NCBI GenBank assembly: GCA_017399325.1
Contig: JAFQDY010000194.1
Coordinates: 1 to 11,912 of the forward strand
Length of the DNA: 11,912 bases
Source: Oscillospiraceae bacterium
GTDB taxonomy: Bacteria; Bacillota; Clostridia; Oscillospirales; Oscillospiraceae
Direction: 5' to 3'
The notes beneath the pieces are model-generated. The model saw nothing but the letters and a program-made list of their open reading frames with translations, was not told where the DNA came from and did not search any database. Below are positions 1 through 5,174 of this stretch, piece after piece. Numbering within the stretch: the stretch's first letter is position 1; each line of letters opens with the position of its first letter. The translations under genes were made by a program, and so were the position numbers.

Positions 1-394
1 TGACCACCTGCTTGGCAGTCTGTGCGGCAATGCGGCCGAATTTCTGAATGTCCACGGGCAGGGTGACAGTTTCGCCCACCTGAATGTCGGGATTGCTGTG
101 GCGGGCGGTGTCGATATGGATCTCCACGGCGGGATTTTCCACCTCTTCCACAACGGTCTTGACCACATGCATGAAAAGACCCTGTTCGCTCAAATCCACC
201 ACAACATTTTCGGTGGGAGTGGTCTCTTTGTCTTCGCCCTGGTCTTTCCGGTAAGCGTTGGTCAGCGCCTGCTTTAAGCGGTCGACCATATAAGAAACGG
301 GAATGCCCTTGAGTTTCTCCAGATCCCGCAGGCTGGCGAAAATTTCAGCGCCGATGTCTACTTGAGGGGCTTGATTCTTTTTTGCTCTTGCCAT
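1..394 (-). CDS. nusA: NusA transcription termination/antitermination factor, N-terminal part (runs off left edge)
   Basis: The first 131 residues are present. NusA binds RNA polymerase near the RNA exit channel and modulates pausing, intrinsic termination and antitermination. The visible part is the N-terminal RNAP-binding domain. After a basic, low-complexity start (MARAKKN), a helical stretch (residues ~15-50) includes LEKLKGIP and ALTNAYRK, typical of NusA. The segment ends in FGRIAAQTAKQVV, a highly recognisable NusA sequence just before the S1 domain. The S1 and KH domains lie outside the window. The ATG at 392-394 follows an AGGAGGA ribosome site at 404-410, which overlaps the rimP stop codon, so the two genes are likely translationally coupled. 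The order rimP-nusA is the standard bacterial arrangement. Confidence 0.95.
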   Translation of the reverse strand, partial: MARAKKNQAPQVDIGAEIFASLRDLEKLKGIPVSYMVDRLKQALTNAYRKDQGEDKETTPTENVVVDLSEQGLFMHVVKTVVEEVENPAVEIHIDTARHSNPDIQVGETVTLPVDIQKFGRIAAQTAKQVV

Positions 395-408
395 TTTCTG
401 TTTTCCTC

Positions 409-861
409 CTAGAATTCTACGCGAAGGCGCACCAGCGCAACTTCGGATTTTTCAAAAGTGATGGTTTCTTTGCCTGCTTCCACGGTGATCTTGCCGTCCT
501 CGTAGCCGCGCAGGATTGCGGGGATTTCTTTCAGACCGTTGCGGGGGCGGTAAAGTTTCACCAGAATGGGACTTCCCATAAAGGCTTTAAAATCTTCCGG
601 GCGCTTCAATGTGCGCTCAAGACCGGCAGAACACACCTCAAAATGATAACTTTCCGCGATGGGGTCTTTCTCGTCCAGTATCGGGTCGATGCGCCGGTGG
701 ATCTTCTCGCAGTCGGAAACATCCACGCCGCCGTCTTTGTCAATAAAGATCCGCAGGAATCGCTCCGCGCCCTCCCGGACATATTCCACATCCCAGAGTT
801 TGCAGCCGGCCTGTTCAATGATGGGCGCTGCGAATTGGGTCACCAGATCGGTTACCTTCAA
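409..861 (-). CDS. rimP: Ribosome maturation factor RimP
   Basis: A 150-residue protein matching RimP, which assists late assembly of the 30S subunit (3' domain and pseudoknot maturation). Family features seen are LWDVEYVREGAERFLRIFIDKDGGV at residues ~23-47 (split here by family, not by domain), then DCEKIHRRIDPILDEKDPI and YHFEVCSAGLERTLKRPEDF, the RimP core. The C-terminal SH3-like part ends in VALVRLRVEF. Length is normal for the family. The start is TTG at 859-861: the only upstream ATG (865-867) is followed at once by TAA, and a GAAAGGAAGG ribosome site lies about 7 nt upstream of the TTG. The 3' end overlaps the nusA ribosome binding site. It is the first gene after a strong promoter and a leader hairpin. 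Confidence 0.95.
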   Translation of the reverse strand: MKVTDLVTQFAAPIIEQAGCKLWDVEYVREGAERFLRIFIDKDGGVDVSDCEKIHRRIDPILDEKDPIAESYHFEVCSAGLERTLKRPEDFKAFMGSPILVKLYRPRNGLKEIPAILRGYEDGKITVEAGKETITFEKSEVALVRLRVEF

Positions 862-890
862 TTACATCCCTTCCTTTCTGAAAAGCACTC

Positions 891-919
891 AAAAAAGAGA
901 GGGGCGCGCCCCTCTCTTT
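891..919 (-). terminator. Leader attenuator / intrinsic terminator upstream of rimP-nusA
   Basis: Positions 894-919 form a perfect 26-bp palindrome (arms AAAGAGAGGGG around a CGCG core), followed on the minus strand by six T residues. This is a textbook intrinsic terminator for minus-strand transcripts. It lies downstream of the promoter at 947-975 and upstream of rimP, so besides ending transcripts from the gene at 1030-2124 it should act as an attenuator on rimP-nusA. I found no obvious competing antiterminator in the short leader. Confidence 0.85.
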
Positions 920-946
920 CAAACGTCAAATCTTACCTTCGCGGAT

Positions 947-975
947 ATTATAGCACCACGCGGCGGGTTTTGCAA
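947..975 (-). promoter_or_regulatory. Predicted sigma-A promoter of rimP-nusA (extended -10)
   Basis: On the minus strand, TTGCAA (970-975) is separated by exactly 17 bp from TATAAT (947-952). A TGC precedes the -10, giving an extended -10. Transcription should begin near 940, giving a leader of about 79 nt that contains the hairpin at 894-919. Confidence 0.75.
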
Positions 976-1029
976 GAGGGTTTGGCGGGAAAACAGCAGA
1001 AATTTTCTGCATTTTACGGAAAATTTCCC

Positions 1030-2124
1030 TCAAATTGCCACTTCCGGCGGCAAACCCTGCACATATTTGTGATCCCAACTGTCGTCAAACAGACCCAGTG
1101 TGGGTGTGCCGCAGGCCATATCTTCGGCCAAGATCGTCAGCGCTCCGGTACATTCCAAAGATTCCAGATAGAACTCCGGCAGGGCCTCTTCGCCCAGTTT
1201 CGCGCCCAGAATCGCGCCGGTGATTGCGCCCACGGCGGCGCTCATACCGGAATGATTCACCGCGGTGATGATGGCTCCGTCAAAATCGTCGGGGGATTGC
1301 AGACAGGCAAACATCGCCCCTGCCAAACAGGAAGATGCGTCGGCGCAGAATAGTTGCTCCATACCCTCCTGAGAAGAAACCGTGCCGGACTTGGCAAGGA
1401 AAATGGCGTCCTTCAGTTGGCGGGCAAGGGTCTCCGATTGAGAAAAACGGGTGTGGAACTGATAGTGCATAGCGTCAATCGCCTGCAGGAACTGATCTTC
1501 CAGCAAGTGATGGGGGTCGTGCAAAATGCCGGTGATCACATAGGCCAGCACCGCCCCGGACAAAAAGGCCTCGGGATTTCCGTGGGTCAGGGCGATCAGG
1601 TCTGCCGCTAGTTTTCCCACGGCTTCAGCGGTTATGCGCCGGGGGTGATAGAACATACCTACCGCGATGCCTGCGGTGATGGCGCCGGGGCCCCGGTTGC
1701 TGTTTTTCGGTCGGTCGACCGAACCGAAAGATTCCAGACGCAGATTGTCCAGCATTCTGGCGTCCCGACAGTGACGGCGACGGAACTGGGGCAGTTTTGC
1801 CAGCCAGCAGTGGCTTGTCTCCGGATCACGGTAAAAGTGCTGGGAGCGTGTCCACTCCCGCAGAGCCACTTTGCAGTAGGGCAAAAAGTCAGACTTGCCC
1901 CGGGACAGGCACAAAAGCAATCCGTTGCACAAAAAGGCGGCAATTTGGGTATAAGAGGTGACGGGCGCATAGTCCTGGGCCTGCAGATCGTAACCAAGCA
2001 AACCGTTGGGGCCGTAGGCTTCCTGAATTTCCTCCCAGGATTTACTGTCGACGGTGTAACCCAAAGCGTCGCCCACCGCCAATCCCAGCAGACAACCCCG
2101 GTGCGGGCCGTATGTGTTTGCCAT
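1030..2124 (-). CDS. ADP-ribosylglycohydrolase-fold protein, probably catalytically inactive
   Basis: A 364-residue protein. It starts at ATG 2122-2124, behind GGGAGGTGG; longer in-frame reading runs through the promoter. The N-terminus GCLLGLAVGDALG (10-22) is the hallmark of the DraG/ARH fold. NSNRGPGAITAGIAVG and LIALTHGNPEAFLSGAVLAY also match the family. Active members bind two Mg ions through an N-terminal (S/T)DDTQ motif and a C-terminal GD(S/T)D(S/T) motif, and remove ADP-ribose from proteins or small molecules. Here the first reads TSYTQ (56-60) and the second GMSAA (293-297, inside NHSGMSAAVGAITGAILGA), so the metal-binding aspartates are gone while the surrounding fold is intact. 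It is therefore probably a pseudoenzyme that binds ADP-ribose or a protein partner, which is inference. It is divergent from the propeller gene at 2279. Confidence 0.85.
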   Translation of the reverse strand: MANTYGPHRGCLLGLAVGDALGYTVDSKSWEEIQEAYGPNGLLGYDLQAQDYAPVTSYTQIAAFLCNGLLLCLSRGKSDFLPYCKVALREWTRSQHFYRDPETSHCWLAKLPQFRRRHCRDARMLDNLRLESFGSVDRPKNSNRGPGAITAGIAVGMFYHPRRITAEAVGKLAADLIALTHGNPEAFLSGAVLAYVITGILHDPHHLLEDQFLQAIDAMHYQFHTRFSQSETLARQLKDAIFLAKSGTVSSQEGMEQLFCADASSCLAGAMFACLQSPDDFDGAIITAVNHSGMSAAVGAITGAILGAKLGEEALPEFYLESLECTGALTILAEDMACGTPTLGLFDDSWDHKYVQGLPPEVAI

Positions 2125-2154
2125 ATTGCCACCTCCCAAAACAGTATATATATT

Positions 2155-2183
2155 ATTATATATGTATTTGCGCCCAAATGCAA
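2155..2183 (-). promoter_or_regulatory. Predicted promoter of the ADP-ribosylglycohydrolase-like gene
   Basis: On the minus strand, TTGCAT (2178-2183) is 17 bp from TATAAT (2155-2160). The -10 lies in an AT-only palindromic stretch (about 2145-2162). The expected start is near 2148, giving a short leader of about 24 nt. Confidence 0.65.
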
Positions 2184-2219
2184 CACAAAAGGAAAAATGC
2201 AAACAGGCCGAAATATCTA

Positions 2220-2248
2220 TTTACAACGAAAAAAATCTGTATTATACT
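2220..2248 (+). promoter_or_regulatory. Predicted promoter of the beta-propeller gene
   Basis: TTTACA (2220-2225) is 17 bp from TATACT (2243-2248). The expected start near 2255 leaves a leader of about 24 nt before the ATG at 2279. It is back to back with the minus-strand promoter at 2155-2183, with about 36 bp between the two -35 boxes. Confidence 0.65.
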
Positions 2249-2278
2249 GGAAAAAATACAACAAAAGGAGCGCCGAAT

Positions 2279-3235
2279 ATGGTAGAAGTTAACTATTCCT
2301 TAGGTATGCTGACCCAAGATCCCCCCGAAATCAAGAAAATGGGCGTGGTATCCGTCCGGCACGAAATGACCCCCGTGGTGTTCAAGGGCCGGTTGTGCAG
2401 AATTGAAACCTACTGGGAGGACGGCGCACATTATGCGGTTCTTCACGATGTGGAAAAGCAGGAGGACATCTCCCTTTTTGCCCATAAGAAGGGCCTGAAC
2501 TTCTTCTCCGCTTACTGTGAGGACGATGTTCTTTACGCCTTTGCCACCTATGTGCCCGAATCCCGGGAAGCCGGCGGCACCTGCACGATGTTCCGTTCCG
2601 AAGACGGTATCAACTGGGAAGAAACCGTTCTGTTCAGCCGTCCCGGTTGGCGGTTGTTCAACACCTCCGTCTGCAAAGGCGCGGATGGCTACTATATGTC
2701 CATTGAGGTGTGCAGTTCCGTCATTCCCGGCGACCCCCTGGAAGCGGAAGAACTGGATCCCGACATCGGCCACCCCTTCACTTTGTTCTTCTTAAAGTCC
2801 GATGACCTGATTCATTGGCAGTGGCTGCCCAATGACCACAGTTTGTCCCCCGAACGCTATACCGCCTGCCCCGCAATGCGGTATTCCGACGGCTATTACT
2901 ATGTGATCGCGCTGGTATTTTTGCCCCACAGACGGCTTGCGCCCTACATCTACCGCACCAAGGATTTCTTCACTTGGGAAATCGGCCTGCACAATCCGGT
3001 GCTGATGTATTCCAAGGAAGACCGGATTCCCAAGCCCGGCGCAAAACTGCCCGAAAACCAAATTGAGCGCATCCGCCACCACAATAATATCAATAACTGC
3101 GATGTGGACTTGTGCGAATTTGAGGGCAAGACCTATATTTACTACTTGACCGGCGACCAGGGCGGCTACGGTGTTATGTGCGAAGCCCAGTACGACGGCT
3201 CTCTGGACGAATTTTTGCAGAGTTTCTTCAAATAA
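2279..3235 (+). CDS. Five-bladed beta-propeller, glycosidase-like protein (GH43/GH117-type fold), function unknown
   Basis: A 318-residue protein without signal peptide or membrane segment, so cytoplasmic. The ATG at 2279 follows AAAAGGAG; the earlier in-frame start would run through the promoter. It shows recurring blade signatures of five-bladed propeller glycosidases: RSEDGINWEE (~110), KSDDLIHWQW (~175) and RTKDFFTWEI (~230), each an S/T-x-D-x(3)-W strand-turn, plus NNCDVDLCEFEGKTYIYYLTGDQ near the end. That last block resembles the final blade of GH43/GH32/GH117-like proteins, where an Asp/His-rich face forms the active site. HHNNINNCDVD (~273-283) could supply such residues. The exact family and substrate cannot be read by eye. 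It stands alone with its own promoter and terminator, and no sugar transporter or regulator is adjacent. Confidence 0.7.
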   Translation: MVEVNYSLGMLTQDPPEIKKMGVVSVRHEMTPVVFKGRLCRIETYWEDGAHYAVLHDVEKQEDISLFAHKKGLNFFSAYCEDDVLYAFATYVPESREAGGTCTMFRSEDGINWEETVLFSRPGWRLFNTSVCKGADGYYMSIEVCSSVIPGDPLEAEELDPDIGHPFTLFFLKSDDLIHWQWLPNDHSLSPERYTACPAMRYSDGYYYVIALVFLPHRRLAPYIYRTKDFFTWEIGLHNPVLMYSKEDRIPKPGAKLPENQIERIRHHNNINNCDVDLCEFEGKTYIYYLTGDQGGYGVMCEAQYDGSLDEFLQSFFK

Positions 3236-3238
3236 AAT

Positions 3239-3269
3239 CATAAACCCGCGGCTTTGCCACGGGTTTATG
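3239..3269 (+). terminator. Hairpin terminator after the beta-propeller gene
   Basis: Arms CATAAACCCG (3239-3248) and CGGGTTTATG (3260-3269) are perfectly complementary over 10 bp around an 11-nt loop. It starts 4 nt after the stop codon. The downstream T-tract is weak (CGTTCTTTC), so termination may be leaky. Confidence 0.65.
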
Positions 3270-3353
3270 CGTTCTTTCGCTGACGCTATACTATATTATA
3301 ATGTGCAAGCGGCCCGCAATGCTTCCGAAAAATTTATCAAAAATTTTTCTAAA

Positions 3354-3368
3354 TGAGAATAATTCCTA
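3354..3368 (+). promoter_or_regulatory. Possible Fur/PerR-type box abutting the -35 of the perR operon
   Basis: TGAGAATAATTCCTA reads as a degenerate 7-1-7 Fur-family box, agreeing with TGATAAT-N-ATTATCA at 10 of 14 arm positions. It ends immediately before TTGACA (3369-3374), a plausible repressor position. It is weaker than the inverted repeat at 3405-3427. Confidence 0.4.
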
Positions 3369-3397
3369 TTGACAAATAGAAAAACCTGTGCTATACT
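3369..3397 (+). promoter_or_regulatory. Strong promoter of the perR-rubrerythrin operon
   Basis: A perfect TTGACA (3369-3374) is 17 bp from TATACT (3392-3397), with TGC before the -10 (extended -10). The start site is expected near 3404, directly at the inverted repeat 3405-3427. Confidence 0.85.
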
Positions 3398-3404
3398 TCG
3401 ATTA

Positions 3405-3427
3405 TAAATAAGAAACATTCTTATTTA
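3405..3427 (+). promoter_or_regulatory. Inverted-repeat operator at the transcription start, likely bound by the PerR homologue
   Basis: Perfect 10-bp arms TAAATAAGAA and TTCTTATTTA flank the 3-nt spacer ACA. The repeat sits at +1 to about +24 of the promoter and just upstream of the perR ribosome binding site (AAAGGAG, 3429-3435). It is AT-rich and of the size expected for a Fur-family operator, so autoregulation of the operon is the simplest reading. Which protein binds is inferred from position only. Confidence 0.6.
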
Positions 3428-3442
3428 GAAAGGAGTACCGCT

Positions 3443-3856
3443 ATGGAAAAGACCACCAAGCAATTCCGAAAACGGAATGCGATCCTGGCCTACCTGCGGC
3501 AGACGAAGGATCATCCTTCGGCGGAAATGGTGTATAACCAGTTAAAACCGGAAATCCCGGACCTATCGTTGGGAACGGTATACCGCAACTTGTCTATGTT
3601 CAAAAGTTGCGGCGACATCGTCAGCATCGGCACGGTCAACGGTGTGGAGCGATTCGACGGCAACACAAACCCCCATGTGCATTTCGTGTGCAACGGTTGT
3701 GACACCGTAACAGATCTGATGACCATCGCCGTACCGGAGCAGTTGAACCAGGAGGTAACGACCCAGACCGGCGGCTGCATCGATATGTGCCACCTGACTT
3801 TTGTCGGACGGTGCGGCAACTGTTTAAAAAATTCTGAAAAAGGAGAAACAGCATGA
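3443..3856 (+). CDS. perR: PerR-type peroxide-responsive repressor (Fur family)
   Basis: A 137-residue Fur-family protein. The winged helix covers residues ~1-70 (LSLGTVYRNLSMFKSCGDI is the recognition region). The dimerisation/metal domain follows. Aligned to Bacillus subtilis PerR by eye, all five regulatory metal ligands are present: H24, D72, H78, H80 and D91. The Asp at the position of B. subtilis D104 is the feature that distinguishes PerR from Fur. A structural Zn site is formed by C83-x2-C86 and C124-x2-C127. The N-terminus is about 13 residues shorter than in B. subtilis. PerR with Fe(II) represses peroxide-defence genes until His oxidation releases it. Here it heads an operon of rubredoxin, rubrerythrin and related genes, which fits that role. 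Its stop codon overlaps the next start (ATGA). Confidence 0.88.
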   Translation: MEKTTKQFRKRNAILAYLRQTKDHPSAEMVYNQLKPEIPDLSLGTVYRNLSMFKSCGDIVSIGTVNGVERFDGNTNPHVHFVCNGCDTVTDLMTIAVPEQLNQEVTTQTGGCIDMCHLTFVGRCGNCLKNSEKGETA

Positions 3857-3978
3857 AAAAGTTTATATGTACAGTCTGCGATTATGAGGTAGAAATCGAA
3901 GGCGATGCACTGCCTGAAGATTACGAATGCCCCCTGTGCGGCGTAGGCCCCGACCAATTCGAAGAAGTCGCAGAATAA
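3853..3978 (+). CDS. Very small rubredoxin (41 residues)
   Basis: The ATG at 3853-3855 overlaps the perR stop (TGA 3854-3856), and AAAGGAGAA lies about 6-10 nt upstream inside perR, so translation is probably coupled. The protein has C6-x2-C9 and C26-P-L-C29, the two knuckles that hold a single Fe(SCys)4 centre, with LPEDYECPLCGVGPDQFEEV matching the rubredoxin consensus. Free rubredoxins are usually about 52-54 residues; this one has a shortened linker and resembles the rubredoxin module of the rubrerythrin downstream (both begin MKKF and share the C-P-x-C pattern). Its likely role is to carry electrons to the rubrerythrin. It may be an independent copy of that module, which is inference. 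Confidence 0.85.
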   Translation: MKKFICTVCDYEVEIEGDALPEDYECPLCGVGPDQFEEVAE

Positions 3979-4046
3979 ACTTGTTATAGAGCCCACAAGG
4001 GCAAAAAATAAAAATTAACTTAATTAAAATTTTGGAGGGAAATAAT

Positions 4047-4637
4047 ATGAAAAAGTTTGTATGCCCCGTTTGCGGTTATGTTCACGAAGCTGAAAGCATG
4101 CCCGAAGGCTTCAAGTGCCCCATCTGTAAAGTTGACGGCGCCAAGTTCAAGGTAATGGAAGAAGGCAAGTTGGCCGCCGAGCATGAGTACGGCGTATATG
4201 CCAAGACAGTTAAGAACAACCCCGATATTTCCGAAGACGACAAGAAGTACATCTTCGAGCAACTGATGGCTAACTTCAACGGCGAGTGCGCCGAAGTGGG
4301 TATGTACCTGTGCATGGCCCGCATCGCCCATCGGGAAGGCTATCCCGAGATCGGCCTGTACTGGGAAAAGGCCGCTTGGGAAGAAGCCGAGCACGCATCC
4401 AAGTTCGCAGAACTGCTGGGTGAGGACTTAGAGCCCAATATGAAGGCTACCACCAAGGACAATCTGGCATGGCGTGTTGACTGCGAGTACGGCGCAACTT
4501 CCGGCAAGTTCGACCTGGCAAAAGTGGCCAAGGCCAACGGCCTGGACGCTATCCACGACACCGTTCACGAAATGGCCCGCGATGAAGCCCGTCACGGCAA
4601 GGCTCTGGAAGGTCTGCTGAAGCGTTACTTCAAGTAA
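4047..4637 (+). CDS. Reverse rubrerythrin (N-terminal rubredoxin, C-terminal diiron domain)
   Basis: A 196-residue protein. The ATG at 4047 follows TTGGAGGGA. The rubredoxin domain comes first (C6-x2-C9, C24-x2-C27), then a ferritin-like four-helix bundle. Diiron-site candidates are E80/E83, E113-A-E-H116, E147 and E180-A-R-H183, with two ExxH-type motifs. The domain order is opposite to classical rubrerythrin and matches the reverse rubrerythrins of clostridia, which act as NADH-dependent hydrogen peroxide and oxygen reductases when supplied with electrons through rubredoxin-type partners. It is located in the cytoplasm. It lies 68 bp after the small rubredoxin with no convincing terminator between them, so it is probably co-transcribed and PerR-controlled. 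Confidence 0.93.
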   Translation: MKKFVCPVCGYVHEAESMPEGFKCPICKVDGAKFKVMEEGKLAAEHEYGVYAKTVKNNPDISEDDKKYIFEQLMANFNGECAEVGMYLCMARIAHREGYPEIGLYWEKAAWEEAEHASKFAELLGEDLEPNMKATTKDNLAWRVDCEYGATSGKFDLAKVAKANGLDAIHDTVHEMARDEARHGKALEGLLKRYFK

Positions 4638-4657
4638 GAATGGAGCGAGGTGGAATT

Positions 4658-4852
4658 ATGGAAAACTACACGATTTGCAACTGTATGCAAGTGACCCGAT
4701 TTGATGTAGAGGACGCCCTGCATCGCTGCGACCGTTTTGAGGACGTGGAAAAGACCTTCGAGGAAGTGCAGGCCATTACCCATTGTTCCACCGGCTGCGG
4801 TGGTTGCCACGATAAGATCTTAGCGACCATCTCTGAGATTATGAACCCGTAA
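4658..4852 (+). CDS. BFD-like [2Fe-2S]-binding protein
   Basis: A 64-residue protein. Two starts are possible; ATG 4658 is preferred because GAGGTGG (4647-4653) precedes it at good spacing, and it starts 20 nt after the rubrerythrin stop. It has C7-x-C9 near the start and C47-G-G-C50 in an STGCGGCHDKI block, the arrangement of bacterioferritin-associated-ferredoxin-like and NirB-type BFD domains, where four Cys hold a [2Fe-2S] cluster. C43 is an additional cysteine. The helix-rich middle (DVEDALHRCDRFEDVEKTFEEV) fits the BFD fold. Next to rubrerythrin it could act as a small electron carrier or in iron handling; which one cannot be told from sequence. Confidence 0.8.
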   Translation: MENYTICNCMQVTRFDVEDALHRCDRFEDVEKTFEEVQAITHCSTGCGGCHDKILATISEIMNP

Positions 4853-4859
4853 ACTTGAG

Positions 4860-4890
4860 CGGAGCAGAAGGTTTCTTCTGCTCCGTTTTT
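4860..4890 (+). terminator. Intrinsic terminator inside the oxygen-defence operon
   Basis: An 11-bp stem (4860-4870 with 4875-4885) has a GTTT tetraloop and is followed by five T residues (4886-4890). It lies 8 nt after the BFD-like stop and 18 nt before the next start codon. It should end most transcripts and leave the desulforedoxin-like gene expressed by readthrough. Confidence 0.85.
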
Positions 4891-4908
4891 CAGAAAAAGG
4901 AGAACACT

Positions 4909-5058
4909 ATGGAACTGAAAACCGGCCTGATTTCCGTGGTTCGCGCGGAAAAGGACTGCGAGGTCTATTGCCCCATCTGCCATAAATTACTGGAACTGCA
5001 CAAAGGCGACCCCATCCCCCGCTGCTGCGGCAAACCCATGGAAGTTCTGGAAAAATAA
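4909..5058 (+). CDS. Desulforedoxin-like iron protein (49 residues)
   Basis: The ATG at 4909 follows AAAAAGGAGAA, which is a better start than the upstream in-frame reading through the terminator. The sequence shows C21-P-I-C24 and adjacent C39-C40 followed by GKPM, the signature of desulforedoxin and of the N-terminal domain of desulfoferrodoxin (CxxC...CCG.xM), which binds one Fe in a distorted FeS4 site. C17 is an extra cysteine. No superoxide-reductase catalytic domain follows, so it is not a full desulfoferrodoxin. It is the last gene of the PerR-headed cluster, separated from it by a terminator hairpin but with no separate promoter that I can see. Its likely role is a redox carrier in oxygen or superoxide defence. 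Confidence 0.8.
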   Translation: MELKTGLISVVRAEKDCEVYCPICHKLLELHKGDPIPRCCGKPMEVLEK

Positions 5059-5114
5059 GAAAGGCATCTTTGCGGGCGTTCACAGAACGCCTCCGCATAC
5101 ACCGTCGAAAGAAT

Positions 5115-5140
5115 CTGTAGGGGCGACCTTTGGTCGCCCA
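5115..5140. repeat. REP-like palindromic element (GTAG hairpin)
   Basis: TGTAGGGGCG opens an 8-bp perfect stem GGGCGACC (5121-5128) / GGTCGCCC (5132-5139) with a TTT loop. GTAG at the foot of the hairpin (5117-5120) is the conserved tetranucleotide of many RAYT-linked REP sequences, and the start is nearly identical to the two hairpins inside the RAYT gene at 9911-10411. It is intergenic, just before the bidirectional terminator. Confidence 0.7.
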
Positions 5141-5142
5141 CA

Positions 5143-5170
5143 AAAAACCCCCTCATCAGAGGGGGTTTTT
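5143..5170. terminator. Bidirectional intrinsic terminator between convergent genes
   Basis: A 12-bp stem (AAAAACCCCCTC with its complement) has an ATCA loop (5155-5158). T-tracts of five on the plus strand and six on the minus strand let it work for both the desulforedoxin-like gene (plus) and rsmG (minus). Confidence 0.9.
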
Positions 5171-5174
5171 CATA

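Noticed and set aside
382..1353. Long plus-strand open frame opposite rimP and the ADP-ribosylglycohydrolase-like gene
   Set aside because: It is antisense to two well-supported genes, has no ribosome site, runs through the terminator hairpin and the rimP promoter, and shows no recognisable protein features.
2125..2202. N-terminal extension of the ADP-ribosylglycohydrolase-like gene
   Set aside because: It would translate through the predicted promoter. The ATG at 2122-2124 has an excellent ribosome site and places GCLLGLAVGDALG at the usual distance from the start.
3320..3352. AAAAATTT...AAATTTTT hairpin before the perR promoter
   Set aside because: An AT-only stem of the kind expected by chance in an AT-rich intergenic region; no supporting context.
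3980..4002. Small hairpins GCCC-ACAA-GGGC and CTTGT...ACAAG between the rubredoxin and rubrerythrin genes as a terminator
   Set aside because: Only 4-5 bp stems followed by A residues rather than T on the plus strand; too weak to call.
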